A DNA stretch of 64,000 bases from Amaranthus tricolor (GCF_026212465.1 NC_080049.1:13769100-13833099); one strand, 5' to 3'. Positions 41,130 to 53,356 are shown, counted from the stretch's first letter. The notes: generated by a model from the sequence alone, not told the origin. Translations and numbers: made by a program.

Positions 41130-41465
41130 TAATATTAAGAATATGACTATGATTTACAATTCTAATACGTTCAACACAATAATATATATCAAATAGTGTT
41201 TTGTGCAAAGTTTCATGCAAAATAAACCAAGTTTTAGCTACTTTATGCGCGAAAGTGCCAAAAAACTTAAAAAAAAGCTTAAAATCACAACTTACCAAGT
41301 AATATTAAGAATATGACTATGATTTACAATTCTAATACGTTCAACACAATAATATATACCAAATAGTGTTGTGTGCAAAGTTTCATGCAAAACAAACCAA
41401 GTTTTAGCTAATTTATGTGCAAAAGTGTCAAAAAAAACTTTTAAAAGCTTAAAATTCATACCTTG
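41130..41465 (-). repeat. Second small 169/170-bp repeat array between TNP2 and the Transposase_24 gene
   Basis: Two further units of the same family, with GCTA landmarks at 41,237 and 41,407 (170 bp apart). They lie just downstream of the TNP2 remnant and upstream of the exon 1 splice acceptor of the next gene. No matching array occurs at this position in element 1. Confidence 0.85.
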
Positions 41466-41473
41466 TGAATCAC

Positions 41474-44233
41474 TTAATTCAAATGTATTCCTTCCGTGTG
41501 ATCTACAAGCATATAACCAACATCTACATCATCTTGATCCACTGATTTTGGATTGATAAAGGGAGAGGAATCTTCAAAAGCTACATATTCTTCCTCATCC
41601 TCAACATCACCTATACCAAGGATGTTTGTTTTTCCCGGTATAACAATAGACCATTTTTTATCAGACGGGTCTACAATGTAGAATACTTGCTTGGCTTGTG
41701 TGGCTAGTATGAATGGCTCCTCACTATCGCGCAAACGAGCTAAGTCTACAATAGTGAATCCACAAGGGTCGTCATTTTTTATGCATCGTCGATTATTATC
41801 TACCCACTTACATTTGAAAAGACCAATATTGAAAGTAGAGTAGTCAAGCTCCCATATTTCATGTACCCGCCCGTAGTATACCAATTTAGCATCAACCGAC
41901 GCTTGATCCTTCGCACTCACGTAAAATGTAGATGACGCCAAAATAGAAACCAATTAATAAACGTCTTTTTATGCAACTGCATCAATGCCCTATCCCCTTT
42001 AGAAGGATGTTTTGCGCGCAATATATCAAGATGCTCACTCAAAAAAGGATGAACTTCCGGAATATGATGCAACACATACAAGTGTGCTTGTAGAAGGCTA
42101 TCTCGAGGAGGCGTGACCGATTTGGAGCCAATTGTTCCTTTTCCCTCAAGCCTTCCTTCATGTCTAGAGGTGGGAAGTCCAATGGGCTTTGCCATGGCCA
42201 TATTCTCGGCTATAAAGTTACTAATCTCATCTCTCACAGTGCCTTGAATCATACTCCCCTCGGGTTGTGCTAGATTTCTCACCTTGTTTTGTAAAACACC
42301 CATGTGTCTTTCAAAAGGATAACACCACCTTAAAAAAAACTGGACCCAAAAGCTTGATCTCACGAACTAGATGGAAAATAAGATGAACGATTATGTCAAA
42401 GAAATAAGGTGGAAAATACATCTCAAACTTGCATAAAGTTACAATCACGTCGAGTTGAAGAGCATCAAGTTTAAAGGGATCAAGAACTTTACTACAAATT
42501 TTGTTGAAGAACGAACACAGCTCGGTAATAGCATATCTCACATGTTTTGGCAGTATTCCATGGATTGCAATTGGTAAGAACAGTTGCATCATTACATGGC
42601 AATCGTGAGATTTCATGCTTCCCAACTTCAGCTCACTATTTAGGCTCACAAATCTCTTCATGTTGGATGAGTACCCAGAGGGAACCTTAATGCCATACAA
42701 AGACTCACAAAATGTCCGCTTCTCTGCTTTAGACAATGTTTAGCAAGCTGGAGGCAAATAAACTTTGTCATAGCTCATCTTCTTCTTACCGCCCTTTCCC
42801 TTGTTACTGCCACTAACTTCATCAGCTCTATTTCTTTTCTTACTCACCTTAACATGTGCCTACAACTCCGGACGAAGACCCTTACCTTCAAACCAATCGC
42901 GCATGGCCCTAACATCCTTTGTCTTACCCGGAATGTTCGTGAGAGTCCCTAGAATGGCATCGCATACATTTTTCTCTATATGCATAATGTCAAGACAATG
43001 CCTGGCCTGTAGATCTCTCCAATATGGAAGCTTCCAAAAGATTGATTCTTTTTTCCATAACCGGTCAACGGTCGACGAGCTACACGGTCCTCAACCTCCC
43101 CGTTGAACATCTTCTTCTTTATACGATATTGGTGATCACGTGGGAGGAACTTTTGATGGTACATGAATACGTGTTTGCATTTGGGAATTCACGTGGATTC
43201 CATGTCATCGATACATATTGGGCATGCTTTCTTCCCTTTGTTCTTATACCTCGATAAGTTGCCATATGCCGGAAAATCATTAACGGCACATAAAAGCATT
43301 GCACGCAAGGTGAGGTTCTCATTAGCATATGCATCAAACACTTAAACGCCTTTATCCCACATCTATCTCAAAACCTCAACGAGAGCTGCAAGATATGCAT
43401 CTATGTCATTGCCAGGTTTTTTAGGACCCGAGATAAGAAGTGAAAGTAGAATGTACTTACGCTTCATACACAACCAAGGTGGCAAATTATAGATCACTAA
43501 AAGTACCGGCCAAGTACTATGTTGAGAACTAAGATTGCCGAATGGGTTCATTCCATCCGTACATAGTCCAAGCCTTAAATTACGAACCTCATCCCCAAAA
43601 GTCTTATGCAACCTATCAATACTCTTCCACTCCCGAGAATCAGATGGATGTGTGAGCCAGTGACCTTTCTTCACCCTATCTGTATGCCACCTCAAATTTA
43701 ACGCATCTTTCTTTATAGAAAACAAGCGCTTGAATCTAGGTATTATTGGAACATACCACAATACCTTAGCCCGGGGCCCTTTAGCATCCCGAGCACCTTT
43801 ACGCTTGTAGTGCGAAAACCCACACCTAGGACACTCTTCTAAGTTCTCGTTTTCATTCCGATACAACACACAATCATTCGGACACGAATGAATCCTCTGG
43901 TACTCTAAGCCGAAAGGACACATGAGCTTTTTCGCATAATATGTCGACTTTGGAAGTTCATTTCCCTCATGAAGCATCTCAGCTAACGATTCTAATAACA
44001 TTGTGAAACTAGCGTCACTCCAATTGAACTTTGACTTAATGTTGAAAATTGTCAACACTACTGTTAATTTGGTGAACTTTGTACATCCAGGGTACAAAGG
44101 CTTTTGAGAAGCCTCTGTCAACAACTCAAAAACACGAGGGCATTTTCCTAACTCATCCTCGACTCCCTCCATCATCTCATCAACACGATCCACATCCTCA
44201 TCCACATTCTCTTCATCTGTCTCATACACATCA
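41474..44233 (-). pseudogene. TNP2-like CACTA transposase, 5'-truncated and frame-broken
   Basis: Read on the minus strand from 44,229. The N-terminal Transpos_assoc domain is missing. An open stretch to 43,363 covers the TNP2 core (Pfam PF02992 type): P-L-Y-P-G-C-T-K-F-T, a C-P-R-C-G zinc-type pair, L-G-L-C-T-D-G-M-N-P-F-G-N and Y-N-L-P-P-W-L-C-M-K. Stops (TAG, TAA, TGA) and a frameshift near 43,030 interrupt the next part, which still carries the D-I-M-H-I-E-K-N motif. The DUF4218 region follows at about 42,740-41,950 (H-L-V-R-E-I, P-F-E-R-H-M-G), and the DUF4216 region at 41,953-41,474 (V-Y-Y-G, F-K-C-K-W-V, F-Y-I-V-D-P). Roughly 50-60 residues normally between these two are missing, so an internal deletion is likely near 41,950. 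This enzyme would cut and join CACTA ends; this copy cannot. Confidence 0.85.
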
Positions 44234-46861
44234 ACTAATGATCATAGAACAATGAATTATGAATGATCAACAACGAACAAGGATAAATGATCAATGAACA
44301 ATGAAATGATCAATGATGAATGAAAAATGAACAATGAATGATGAACAATAAACAAGCATCAATTGTCATGGAAAAATGAACGATGAACAATGAACAAGGA
44401 TCAATGATCAATGGTCAATGAACAATGAACGATGATCTATGAACAATGAACGATAATCAATGATAAATGAACAATGAACAATGAATGATGAACAATGAAG
44501 AAGGATTAATTATCAATGAACAATTAACGATGAACAATTAATAATGAACAATTACCAATGAATGATGAAAAGTGAACAAGGATCAATGATCAATGAATGA
44601 TGATGAACGAACAAGGTTCTATTATAAATGAATAATAAACGCTGAACAATGAACAATTACCTCTTAATGATGAACAATGAACAATAAATAAGGATTATTG
44701 ATCAATGAACAATGAACGATGTACAATGAAAAATTAACAATGAATAGTAAATAATGAAGAATGATCAATGGATAATGGGTAATGGATAATGAACAATGAA
44801 CTAGGATCAATGTAAAATGAAATATGATCGATGAACAATGAATATTGAACAATAAACAAGGATTAATGATTAATGAATATTGAACGATGAACAACAAACA
44901 AGGATCAATGATCAATGATCAATGAACAATAAACGATGAACAATGAATGATGAACAATGAAAAAGGATAAATTATCAAGGAACAATGAACGATGAACAAT
45001 GCATAAGGATCAATAATCAATGAACGATGATCAATAAACAATGAACGATGATCAATGATGAATGAACAATGAACGATGAATAATGAGCAATGAACAATGA
45101 CCTATGAATGATAACAATGATTAATATACAATGAATAATGATCAATCATCGATGAACGATGAACGATGAACGATGAACAATGAACGATGAACAATGACCA
45201 ATGAATGATGAACAATGAACAAGGACCAATGATCAAAGAACGATGATCCATGATGAATGAACAATCAATAATGAATGACGAACAATGAACGTGGATCAAT
45301 TATTACTAAACAATGAACGATAAAAAATGAATAATGAACCATGATCAATGATCAATGAACAATGAACGATGAATGATGAATAATGAACAATGAACAATGA
45401 CCTATGAATGATGAACAATGAACAATGATCAATGATCATTGAATAATGAACGATGAATAATGAACAATGAACAGTGACCAATTAATGTTGAACATTGAAC
45501 AAGGATCAACGATAAATGAATAATGAAAAATGAACAAGGATCAATGATCAATGAACAATGAATGATAAACAATGAACAATGATCAATGATCAATGAACAA
45601 TGAACGATGAACAATAAATAATGATTAATAATCAATGACAATGAGCGATGAACAATGAAAAATGAACAATGAATAGTAAACAATGAAGAATGAACAATGA
45701 CTAATGAGTAATGGATAAAGAACAATGAACAATGATCGTTGAACAGTGAATATTGAATAATAAACAAGGATCAATGACAAACGAACAATAAACAATGAAC
45801 AATAAGTCATGAACAATGAAAACCGAACAATTATAAAGGAACAATGAACTATGCACAATGAACAAGGATCAATGATCCATGATGAATGAACAATGAACGA
45901 GGAATGATGAACAATGAAACAAGATAAATGATCAATGATAATCAATGAACAATGAATGATGATCAATGATCAATGAATAATGAACGATGAATGATGAATA
46001 ATTAAAAAGATAAATTATCAATGAACGATGATCATTGATCAATGAGCAATGAACAATGAATGATAAATAATGAACAAGGATCAATTATCAATGAACAATG
46101 AATGATGGACAATGAATAATGAACAATGAATAATGATCAATGATCACTGAAAAATGAAGGATGAATATGGAACAATGACCAATGATCAATGATCAATTAA
46201 CAATAAACGAATATCAATAATGAATGAACAATGAACAATGAACAATGAATGATGGACAATGAACAATAAACAAGGATTCATGATCAATGAACAATAAACG
46301 ATGAACAATGAACAATGAAAAATGAACAGCAAACATTGAACAATGAACAATGAACAATGAACAATGAGTAATGGATAATGAACAATGAATAAGGATTAAT
46401 GATCATTGAACAATGATCGATGAATAATGAATATTAAGAAATAAACAAGCCTCAATAATTAATAAACAATGAACGATGAACAATAAACAAGGAACAATTA
46501 TCAAGGAACAATTAACAACGAAGAAAGAACAAGGATCAATGCTCAATGATCAATGAACATAGAACGTTGAATGATGAACATTTAACAAGGATAAATGATC
46601 AATGAACGATGATCAATGAACAATGAAAGATGATCAATGAACAATGAATGATAAACAATAAAAAAAGATCAATTATCAAGGAACAATGAACGATAAACAA
46701 TGAACAAGTATAATTAAGCAATGAAGATGAATGATGAAAAATGAACAAGGATTAATGATCAATGAATGATGATCTAAGAACAATGAACGATGATCAATGA
46801 TGAATGAACAATGAACAATGAATGATGAAGAATGTACAAGGATTAATTATTAATGGACAAT
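44234..46861. repeat. Heptamer tandem array, segment 4
   Basis: A TGAACAA-type array between the truncated CACTA element and the gypsy element. The last five bases, ACAAT (46,857-46,861), are the left copy of the gypsy target duplication. Confidence 0.95.
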
Positions 46862-47792
46862 TGAACCATATACAGCTTAATCAGATTATGGTTCAGTTCC
46901 AGATGATATCCAATCCGATACAACTCAATGTAAAAGCATAGCTTAGCCCATATTAAGCATCCAACCCAAGAGCATGATGAGAACAAGAATAAAACAAACA
47001 AGGCCCACATTCCAGCCGAGGTGAAGCAACATAAACCAACAGATCACTCAAAAGCCCTCAGAACAACAAAGCTGCAGATGGACAACATTCTGACGACCAG
47101 GCCACCTTGCACCCTTGCTTGAAGCCTAATCATACGCGCCTAGAGATGAGCCAATCCAGAAATGACACCTTTGCACACGGAGCTAGCCATCAAGGGACCA
47201 GATTCCTCCTAATGTTACTCAGAGACCTCTGAGAACCCAGCTCAAGATGCCCCAGTCAGCTGATTGATACAAATAGCCTGTCTGTGACTTAGGCTAATTT
47301 TCTGTTTTTCTGTTTTAAAATAGAGTGTTGCTTGGCACGTGATGTAACTAGCCATTAGAATGTAGAAAACTATAAATAGAGCTCTAAGCTTTGTGTAGAT
47401 TCATTCATTAATCAATAATTCAATTTTCATTCCTAAAATCAGATTGCAAGTGTTGAAATTCCTCTCTACCCTTCACTTGTGTGTTTGTGTGTGTATCTTC
47501 AACCGGCCAAAACAAAGAAAGTGTGGAACACTTCTAATTTCTAGATTGTGGGACAATCTAGGGTGTAACCTTTCCATCAAGTGAGTGGAACTCAGGGGAT
47601 AGGCGTGGGAATCATTCTAATTGGTGACTGAAGCCAGAAGAGGGAGACCTAAGGCTGGCCTAAAAACCAAGAATTGGTTTCTTAGGTTGTTAGGTGTACT
47701 GAGTGTGTATTTAAGGGTCAAGGAATCTGCCTCTAATTGAGAAGGATGATTGTGTGCAAGATTGAGAGTCCAGAGGACCCTATCTTGGTGCA
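46862..47792 (+). repeat. 5' LTR of the gypsy element
   Basis: Starts TGAACCATATACAG and ends TTGGTGCA. It contains a TATAAAT box at 47,371-47,377 and a GT-rich stretch near 47,480. Length is 931 bp, against 932 bp for the 3' LTR. Its start is fixed by the ACAAT duplication and by alignment with the 3' LTR. Confidence 0.9.
47371..47377 (+). promoter_or_regulatory. TATA box in the 5' LTR
   Basis: TATAAAT followed by AGAGCTCTAAGC, conserved in the 3' LTR at 52,935. Transcription would start about 30 bp downstream, giving the U3/R boundary. Confidence 0.7.
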
Positions 47793-48165
47793 TACTGCCA
47801 AGGTCTTCCCAAAAGCACATGACAAGCACTAATCTCCAAGACATCACAATAACGATTTCAAATATTTGCATTGCTATTTAACATCATACAATTAGAAAGT
47901 AGGAAAAGATTTCGTGTCATTTCAGTTTCTGAAACGACATTTGTTGGCTGTTTGTCTGAAATTTTTGAATCATCACATTTTGTTTTTCATTTGTACATCT
48001 TTATTTCTCTCTTACACTATAAAACTTGTGGTAGATTTCAAGAATCTGAATATCTGTTGTTTTTGCAGTGATTTGTTATTCTCTGTTAGGATTTTCTGTA
48101 TTACATCTTGCTTTGTGTGTGTGTGTGCTTTCTGTGCTGGTTCCTAGCTGTTGAGACTTAGAGCC
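47793..48165 (+). other. Untranslated leader of the gypsy element
   Basis: Non-coding sequence between the 5' LTR and the gag start. Retrotransposons usually have a tRNA-complementary primer site starting TGG just inside the LTR. The bases after the LTR here (TACTGCCAAGG) do not match one I can recognise, so the site is mutated, deleted or unusual. Confidence 0.6.
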
Positions 48166-51100
48166 ATGGATGCTAGAAGAGACGCCATAGAATAAACCCT
48201 ATATGGAATAACACAACTCATCGCACAGGCTGGATTAGGAAATCAAGAAAGACCACCTATCAACCCGAATGATGATCATGAGGATAGGACAGTCAGGATA
48301 GACATCCAAGACTTTGATGGACAGTCTAATAAACCTGAGGAATACATAGAATGGGAGGCATGTCTAGATATGTATTTTGAGTATAAGAACACCACAGCAT
48401 AGAAACAATACAAGCTTGCCAAAATTAAGCTAACAAAGCTAGCTGTCGTATGGTTAGAGGGCATCCAAAGATAGAGGATGAGGGAAGACAAGACTAGGAT
48501 TGATACTTGGGATAAGCTTAAGAAGCATTTAAGGAGGAAGTATGTGCCTAACAACTATACGCATCAGTTGTACATAAAATGGAGTACCTTAAACCAAGGG
48601 GGAAGAAGTGTTAGTGAGTATATACAAGAATGGGAAAAACTAACTGTGTTGTGTGAGATCAATGAGACAGAAGATTTAAAGTTAGCCAAGTTCAAGGCTG
48701 GGTTAAGGGAGGATATTAGGGAGAAACTCATGGTGATACCCAACCTTAACCTGTAGCTAGCCTTTAATATAGCCACCACTGTTGAACAAGATTACACCAA
48801 GAAGAAAGTGTCAAATAACAATTACCTTAAGTCCCCTAGGAGCTTCAAACCCAAGAGTAACAACTCTAGTTCACCTAGATTACAAATGAAAACAAATCAA
48901 CCGCCTAGTATATTTGGAAAGACAGTTGTGCCAATGAGAAAAATAGTATGTTTTAAATGCCATAGACATGGACATTATAAGGATTCTTGCCCTAATGCTA
49001 GAGCTTTCACTACTCAGGATTGGAAAGAGATTAGGGAGGATACTAAGCCTAAGATGATGCTAGTAGCCAAGAATGGTAGTATAGAGGAAAATTGGCCTCC
49101 AATACTTGAGGGATCATATAGAGTGAATGAATCAGGGAGACTAGTCAGATATGAACATAGCACTGATGAGGATGAATCAGAAGAGGAAAGAGAGAGAATT
49201 ATGCCTGAGAATGATCACTATAATTTAATAATCAGGAGGAGTTTGCACACTACATGTGAGGAGAACGAAAATAACCAAAGGGAAAATATTTTTCAAACCA
49301 ACTGCAGGGTAGAAGACAGAGTGTGTGACCTGATAATTGATGTTGGTAGTGAGTCTAATTTTGAAAGCCTAGACTTATTTGCTGATTTAAACCTAAAGAC
49401 TAGACCTCACCCACACCCTTACAAATTTAAGTGGCTAGATAACAATGGTAGTGGATCTGTGAACAAGCAGTGTCTTATAGGGTTTGTCATAGGGTCATAC
49501 AAGGATAAGGTGTTATGTGATGTCTTGGAGATGAGTGCTTGTCATGTGCTTTTGGGTAGACCTTGGCAGTATGATAGAAAGAGCATACATAATGGACTCA
49601 CAAACACTTACACAGTCAGACATGAGGGAAAACTTAAGGATGTGATTCCCTTGCTTCCCCACAAGGCTATACCACCGCTTAGTAGGAAGCTTGTCCACTT
49701 GATGAGTAGGAAGGTGTGTGAGAAAGAGCTTAAGATCAAGAATATGGTCTATGTGTTGTTCACCAAGGAAGCAGATCAAGCAGTAGACATACCATCTGAG
49801 GTTAAACCCTTACTGCAGCAGTATGCTGATGTTTTTCCTAATGATCTTCCTAAGGGTTTACCACTTATTAGGGGAATAGAGCACCAGATAGACCTCATAA
49901 CTGGAGCAGCCCTACCCAACAAACTAGCATATAGGACCAACCCTACAAAGACCAAGGAGTTACAGAGGCAAGTAGAAGAACTATTGCAGAGAGGGTATGT
50001 AAGGGAAAGCCTTAGCCCTTATGTTGTGCCTACTCTCCTTGTGCCTAAGAAAGATGGAAGCTGGAGGATGTGTATAGACAGTAGAACTGTCAACAATATC
50101 ACTATCAAGTATACATTTCTCATTCCAAGGATAGATGACATGCTTAATGAACTTTCAGGTGCACATTGGTTTAGCAAAGTAGATTTGAGGAGTGGTTACC
50201 ATCAAATAAGGATGAAGGAAGGGGATGAGTGGAAGACTGCCTTTAAGACCAAGTATGGATTATATGTGTGGTTAGTTATGCCATTTGGGTTGACAGGAGC
50301 ACCTAGCACATTCATGAGGTTTATGAATGAAGTGCTAAGACCTATCCTAGGCAAGTTCATAGTGGTTTACCTAGATGATATCCTAATTTATAGCAAGCAG
50401 CTTAAGGAACACCTTGACCACCTACAGCAACTCTTTGAAACTTTAAGAAAACAGAAACTATATGGAAAATTAGAAAAATGTAGCTTCTTCATGCAGAAAG
50501 TAGGGTTTCTAGGGTTTATCATAGGCAAGAATGGAGTGAAGGTGGATCCATCCAAGGTAGAAGCTATTAAGAGTTGGCCTACACCCACCACTGTCACACA
50601 AGTCAGGTCCTTCCATGGTCTTGCATCCTTTTATAGGAGGTTCATAAAGAACTTTAGTGCTATCATGGCCCCCATCACAGAGTGCATCAAGAAAGGCATC
50701 TTTAGTTGGACCTCAGAAGCTCAACAAGCCTTTGACCTAATCAAAGATATCCTGTGTAAGACCCCTGTTTTGAAGTTGCCTGATTTTTCTAAACCCTTTG
50801 AAGTTGAGTGTGATGCATGTGGAACTGGGATAGGTGCTATCTTGATTCAGGAAGGGAGATCAGTGGCCTTCTTTAGTGAGAAGTTAAACAAATCTAGGCT
50901 CAACTACTCTACATATGACAAGGAGTTTTATGCCTTGATTAGGGCTTTAGAAAACTGGTCTCACTATTTGAAAATGCAACCTTTCATATTGTACACTGAT
51001 CATGAGTCTTTGAAAAACATTCGTGGACAGAATAAGCTCAAACCTAGGCATGCTAGATGGGTTGAGTTCTTACAAACATTTAATTTTGCAGCTAAATACA

Positions 51101-52797
51101 ACACAGGTAAAACTAATGTGATAGCTGATGCATTAAGTAGGAGACATAACCTATTAGCCATCCTTGAAACCAGGATGATTGGATTTGAAATGATTAAAGA
51201 ATAATATGTAGGTGATCCTGACTTTAATGACCTGTACACAGCCTATTTAAAGGAACCTCAAAGCACATTTCACATACAACAGGGTTTCTTGTTTAAGGGT
51301 AACAGGCTATGCATACCTAAGACCTCCCTTAGGCTTTTGTTAGTTAAGGAAGTGGATGAGGGTAGTCTAAGTGGACACTTTGGCATTCAAAAGGCTTTAG
51401 ACATGTTAGGTGAACATTTTTATTGGCCTAAGATGCTAGGGACTGTAGGGAAATACATATTAAGATGTGAAGCATGCATAAAGGCAAAAGTCACCTTCCA
51501 TAAAGGTGAATATATATCCTTACCTATGGCTAGTAAACCTTGGGAACACTTGAGCATGGATTTTATCATGGCCCTAACTAGAACACAAAGAGGCAAGAAC
51601 TCTATCTTGGTGGTAGTTGATAGATTATCCAAAATGGCACATTTCATTGTTTGCACAAAAATTGATGATGCTAGGCACATAGCTAGGTTATACTTTACAG
51701 AGATTGTCAGGTTGCATGGGGTGCCCAAAACCATTGTATCGGACAGGGATAGCAAGTTTCTCAGTCATTTTCGGAGAACCCTTTGGACATTGCTAGGCAC
51801 TACCTTGTTATTCAGTACAGCCCATCATCCACAAACAGATGGCCAAACTGAAGTCACAAACAAGACATTAGGATCCATCTTAAGGACATTAATAAGCAAG
51901 AACCTTAGGGATTGGGATCATAAGTTGTGTCAAGCAGAGTTTTCCTACAATAGAAGTCCTAGCTATGCCACCAAACACTCACTTTTTGAATGTGTATATG
52001 GGGAGAACCCCCTACTGCCAATAAACCTAACACATGCTAATCTGAATGACAGGAAACAAAGAGATGCAGTTGAGCAAGCTAAGAATTTGATGAAACTGCA
52101 CAATGTGATCAGGGACAATATCAGCAAAGCCAATGAAAGATACAAATAGAAGGCAAATGGAAAGAACAAGATCAGAGAACCACTGCAAATTGGAGATTTG
52201 GTCTGGGTACACCTAAGAAAAGAAAGGTTCCCACAGCTGAGGAAATATAAGTTGATGCCAAGAGCAGCAGGCCCCTTTCCAATCACTGCTAAGTTTAGTG
52301 ACAATGCATACAAGGTGGAACTCCCAGCAGAGTACAATATAACAAACACCTTCAACATAGAGGAATTGCAGCTGTACAAGGAGGATCAAGAATTGAGGTC
52401 AATTCTTCCCCAAGAAGAAGGAGTTGAACCATGTACACCTTACTCAGACCATGGTTCAGGTCCATCTGATATCCAATTTGATCCAACTCAAAGTCAAAGG
52501 CATAGCTTAGCCCATATTAAGCATCCAACAAAACAGCATGAAGAGAACAAGAATAGAACAAACAAGGCCCAAGTTCCATCCCAGGAGAAGCAAGATAAAC
52601 CAACACATCACTCAAACAGCCTTCAGAATAACAAAGCTGCTAATGGACAACATTATGACGACCAAGCCACCTTGCACCCTTGCTTGAAGCCTAATCATAC
52701 GCGCCTAGAGATGAGCCAATCCAGAAATGACCTCTTTGCACATGGACCTAGCCATCAAGGGCCCAGAACCCTTCTGATGATACTCACAGACCTCTGA
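48166..52797 (+). pseudogene. gag-pol polyprotein of the gypsy element, six in-frame stops
   Basis: A single frame runs from ATG 48,166 to TGA 52,795-52,797 with no frameshift. It is interrupted by TAA 48,193, TAG 48,400, TAG 48,472, TAG 48,754, TAA 51,202 and TAG 52,147. Domains in order: capsid-type gag (about 48,340-48,740); a CCHC zinc knuckle, C-x2-C-x4-H-x4-C (48,949-48,990); aspartic protease with the active site reading D-V-G (49,339-49,347) instead of D-S/T-G; reverse transcriptase with Y-L-D-D (50,368-50,379); RNase H (about 50,800-51,150); integrase with an N-terminal HHCC finger (about 51,345-51,480) and catalytic Asp 51,559, Asp 51,742 and Glu 51,850 (DD35E spacing). The C-terminal part continues into the 3' LTR. 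It would have packaged, copied and inserted the element; as it stands it is not translatable as one protein. Confidence 0.93.
52412..52423 (+). promoter_or_regulatory. Polypurine tract of the gypsy element
   Basis: AAGAAGAAGGAG lies one base before the 3' LTR start (52,425), where plus-strand DNA synthesis is primed. It is inside the coding frame, which continues through it into the LTR. Confidence 0.75.
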
Positions 52798-53356
52798 GAA
52801 CCCAGCTCAAGGGGCCCCAGGCAGCTGATTAATACAAACAGCCTATCTGTGACTTAGACTAATTTTTTATTTTTCTGTTTTAAATAGAGTGTTGCTAAGC
52901 ACGTGATGTAACTAGCCATTAGAATGTAGAAAACTATAAATAGAGCTCTAAGCTTTGTGTAGATTCATTCATTAATCAATAATTCAGTTTTCATTCCTAA
53001 ACTCAGATTGCAAGTGTTGAAATTCCTCTCTTCTCTTCACTTGTGTGTTTGTGTGTGTATCTTCAACCGGCCAAAACAAAGAAAATGTAGAACACTTTTG
53101 AAATCTAGATTGTGGAACAATCTACGGTGTAACCTTTGCATCAAGTGAGAGGAACTCATAGGAAAGGCGTGGGAATCATCCTAATTAGTGAGGGAAGCCA
53201 GAACAGGGAGATCCAAGGTTGGCCTGAAAATAAAGAATCGGTTTATAGGGTTGTTTGATGTGCTGATAGTGGGTTTAAGGGTCAAGCAATCTGCCTCTAA
53301 TTGCGAGGGCTGATTGTGTGCAAGATTGAGAGTCCGGAGGACCCTATCTTGGTGTA
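52425..53356 (+). repeat. 3' LTR of the gypsy element
   Basis: Starts TGAACCATGTACAC and ends TTGGTGTA (the 5' LTR ends TTGGTGCA, so the last dinucleotide has one C to T change). TATA box at 52,935. The first 373 bp also encode the end of the polyprotein. It is followed directly by the ACAAT target duplication. Confidence 0.9.

Larger units (their letters stand above)
35772..44233 (-). mobile_element. CACTA (En/Spm) transposon, 3' end present, 5' end lost
   Basis: Read on the minus strand the order is TNP2 (44.23-41.47 kb), a Transposase_24/Ulp1-like gene (41.07-36.30 kb), a subterminal repeat cluster, and a terminal repeat at 35,772. It is clearly related to the element at 12,015-19,860: exon order, intron positions and the intronic 169-bp repeat match. 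The right side stops abruptly inside TNP2 at about 44,233, where heptamer sequence resumes. No 5' inverted repeat, 5' subterminal cluster or target duplication can be found, so a deletion removed that end. Its 3' terminus reads CAGTA instead of CACTA. Confidence 0.88.
46862..53356 (+). mobile_element. Ty3/gypsy LTR retrotransposon, probably CRM lineage, defective
   Basis: It is bounded by two LTRs (46,862-47,792 and 52,425-53,356) and flanked by ACAAT at 46,857-46,861 and 53,357-53,361. Removing it with one ACAAT restores the heptamer phase (GGACAAT-GAACGAT-GAACAAT). The order gag, protease, reverse transcriptase, RNase H, integrase identifies Ty3/gypsy. The integrase sequence style and a coding frame running about 370 bp into the 3' LTR suggest the CRM (centromeric retrotransposon) lineage; that lineage call is an inference. 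The LTRs differ at very roughly one site in ten by eye in the first 150 bp and less further in, so the insertion is not recent. Six in-frame stops make it non-autonomous. Confidence 0.92.

Noticed and set aside
42801..43345. Plus-strand frames inside the TNP2 region
   Set aside because: They are antisense shadows of the decayed TNP2 coding sequence on the minus strand.
35769..44236. Target duplication for CACTA element 2
   Set aside because: The right end is truncated, and any short A/T word next to 35,772 recurs by chance in the array.
48166..52797. Programmed stop readthrough of TAA/TAG as a functional recoding system
   Set aside because: Six stops of two kinds, a defective protease site and diverged LTRs fit simple inactivation better. 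Kept only as an alternative to test against other copies.
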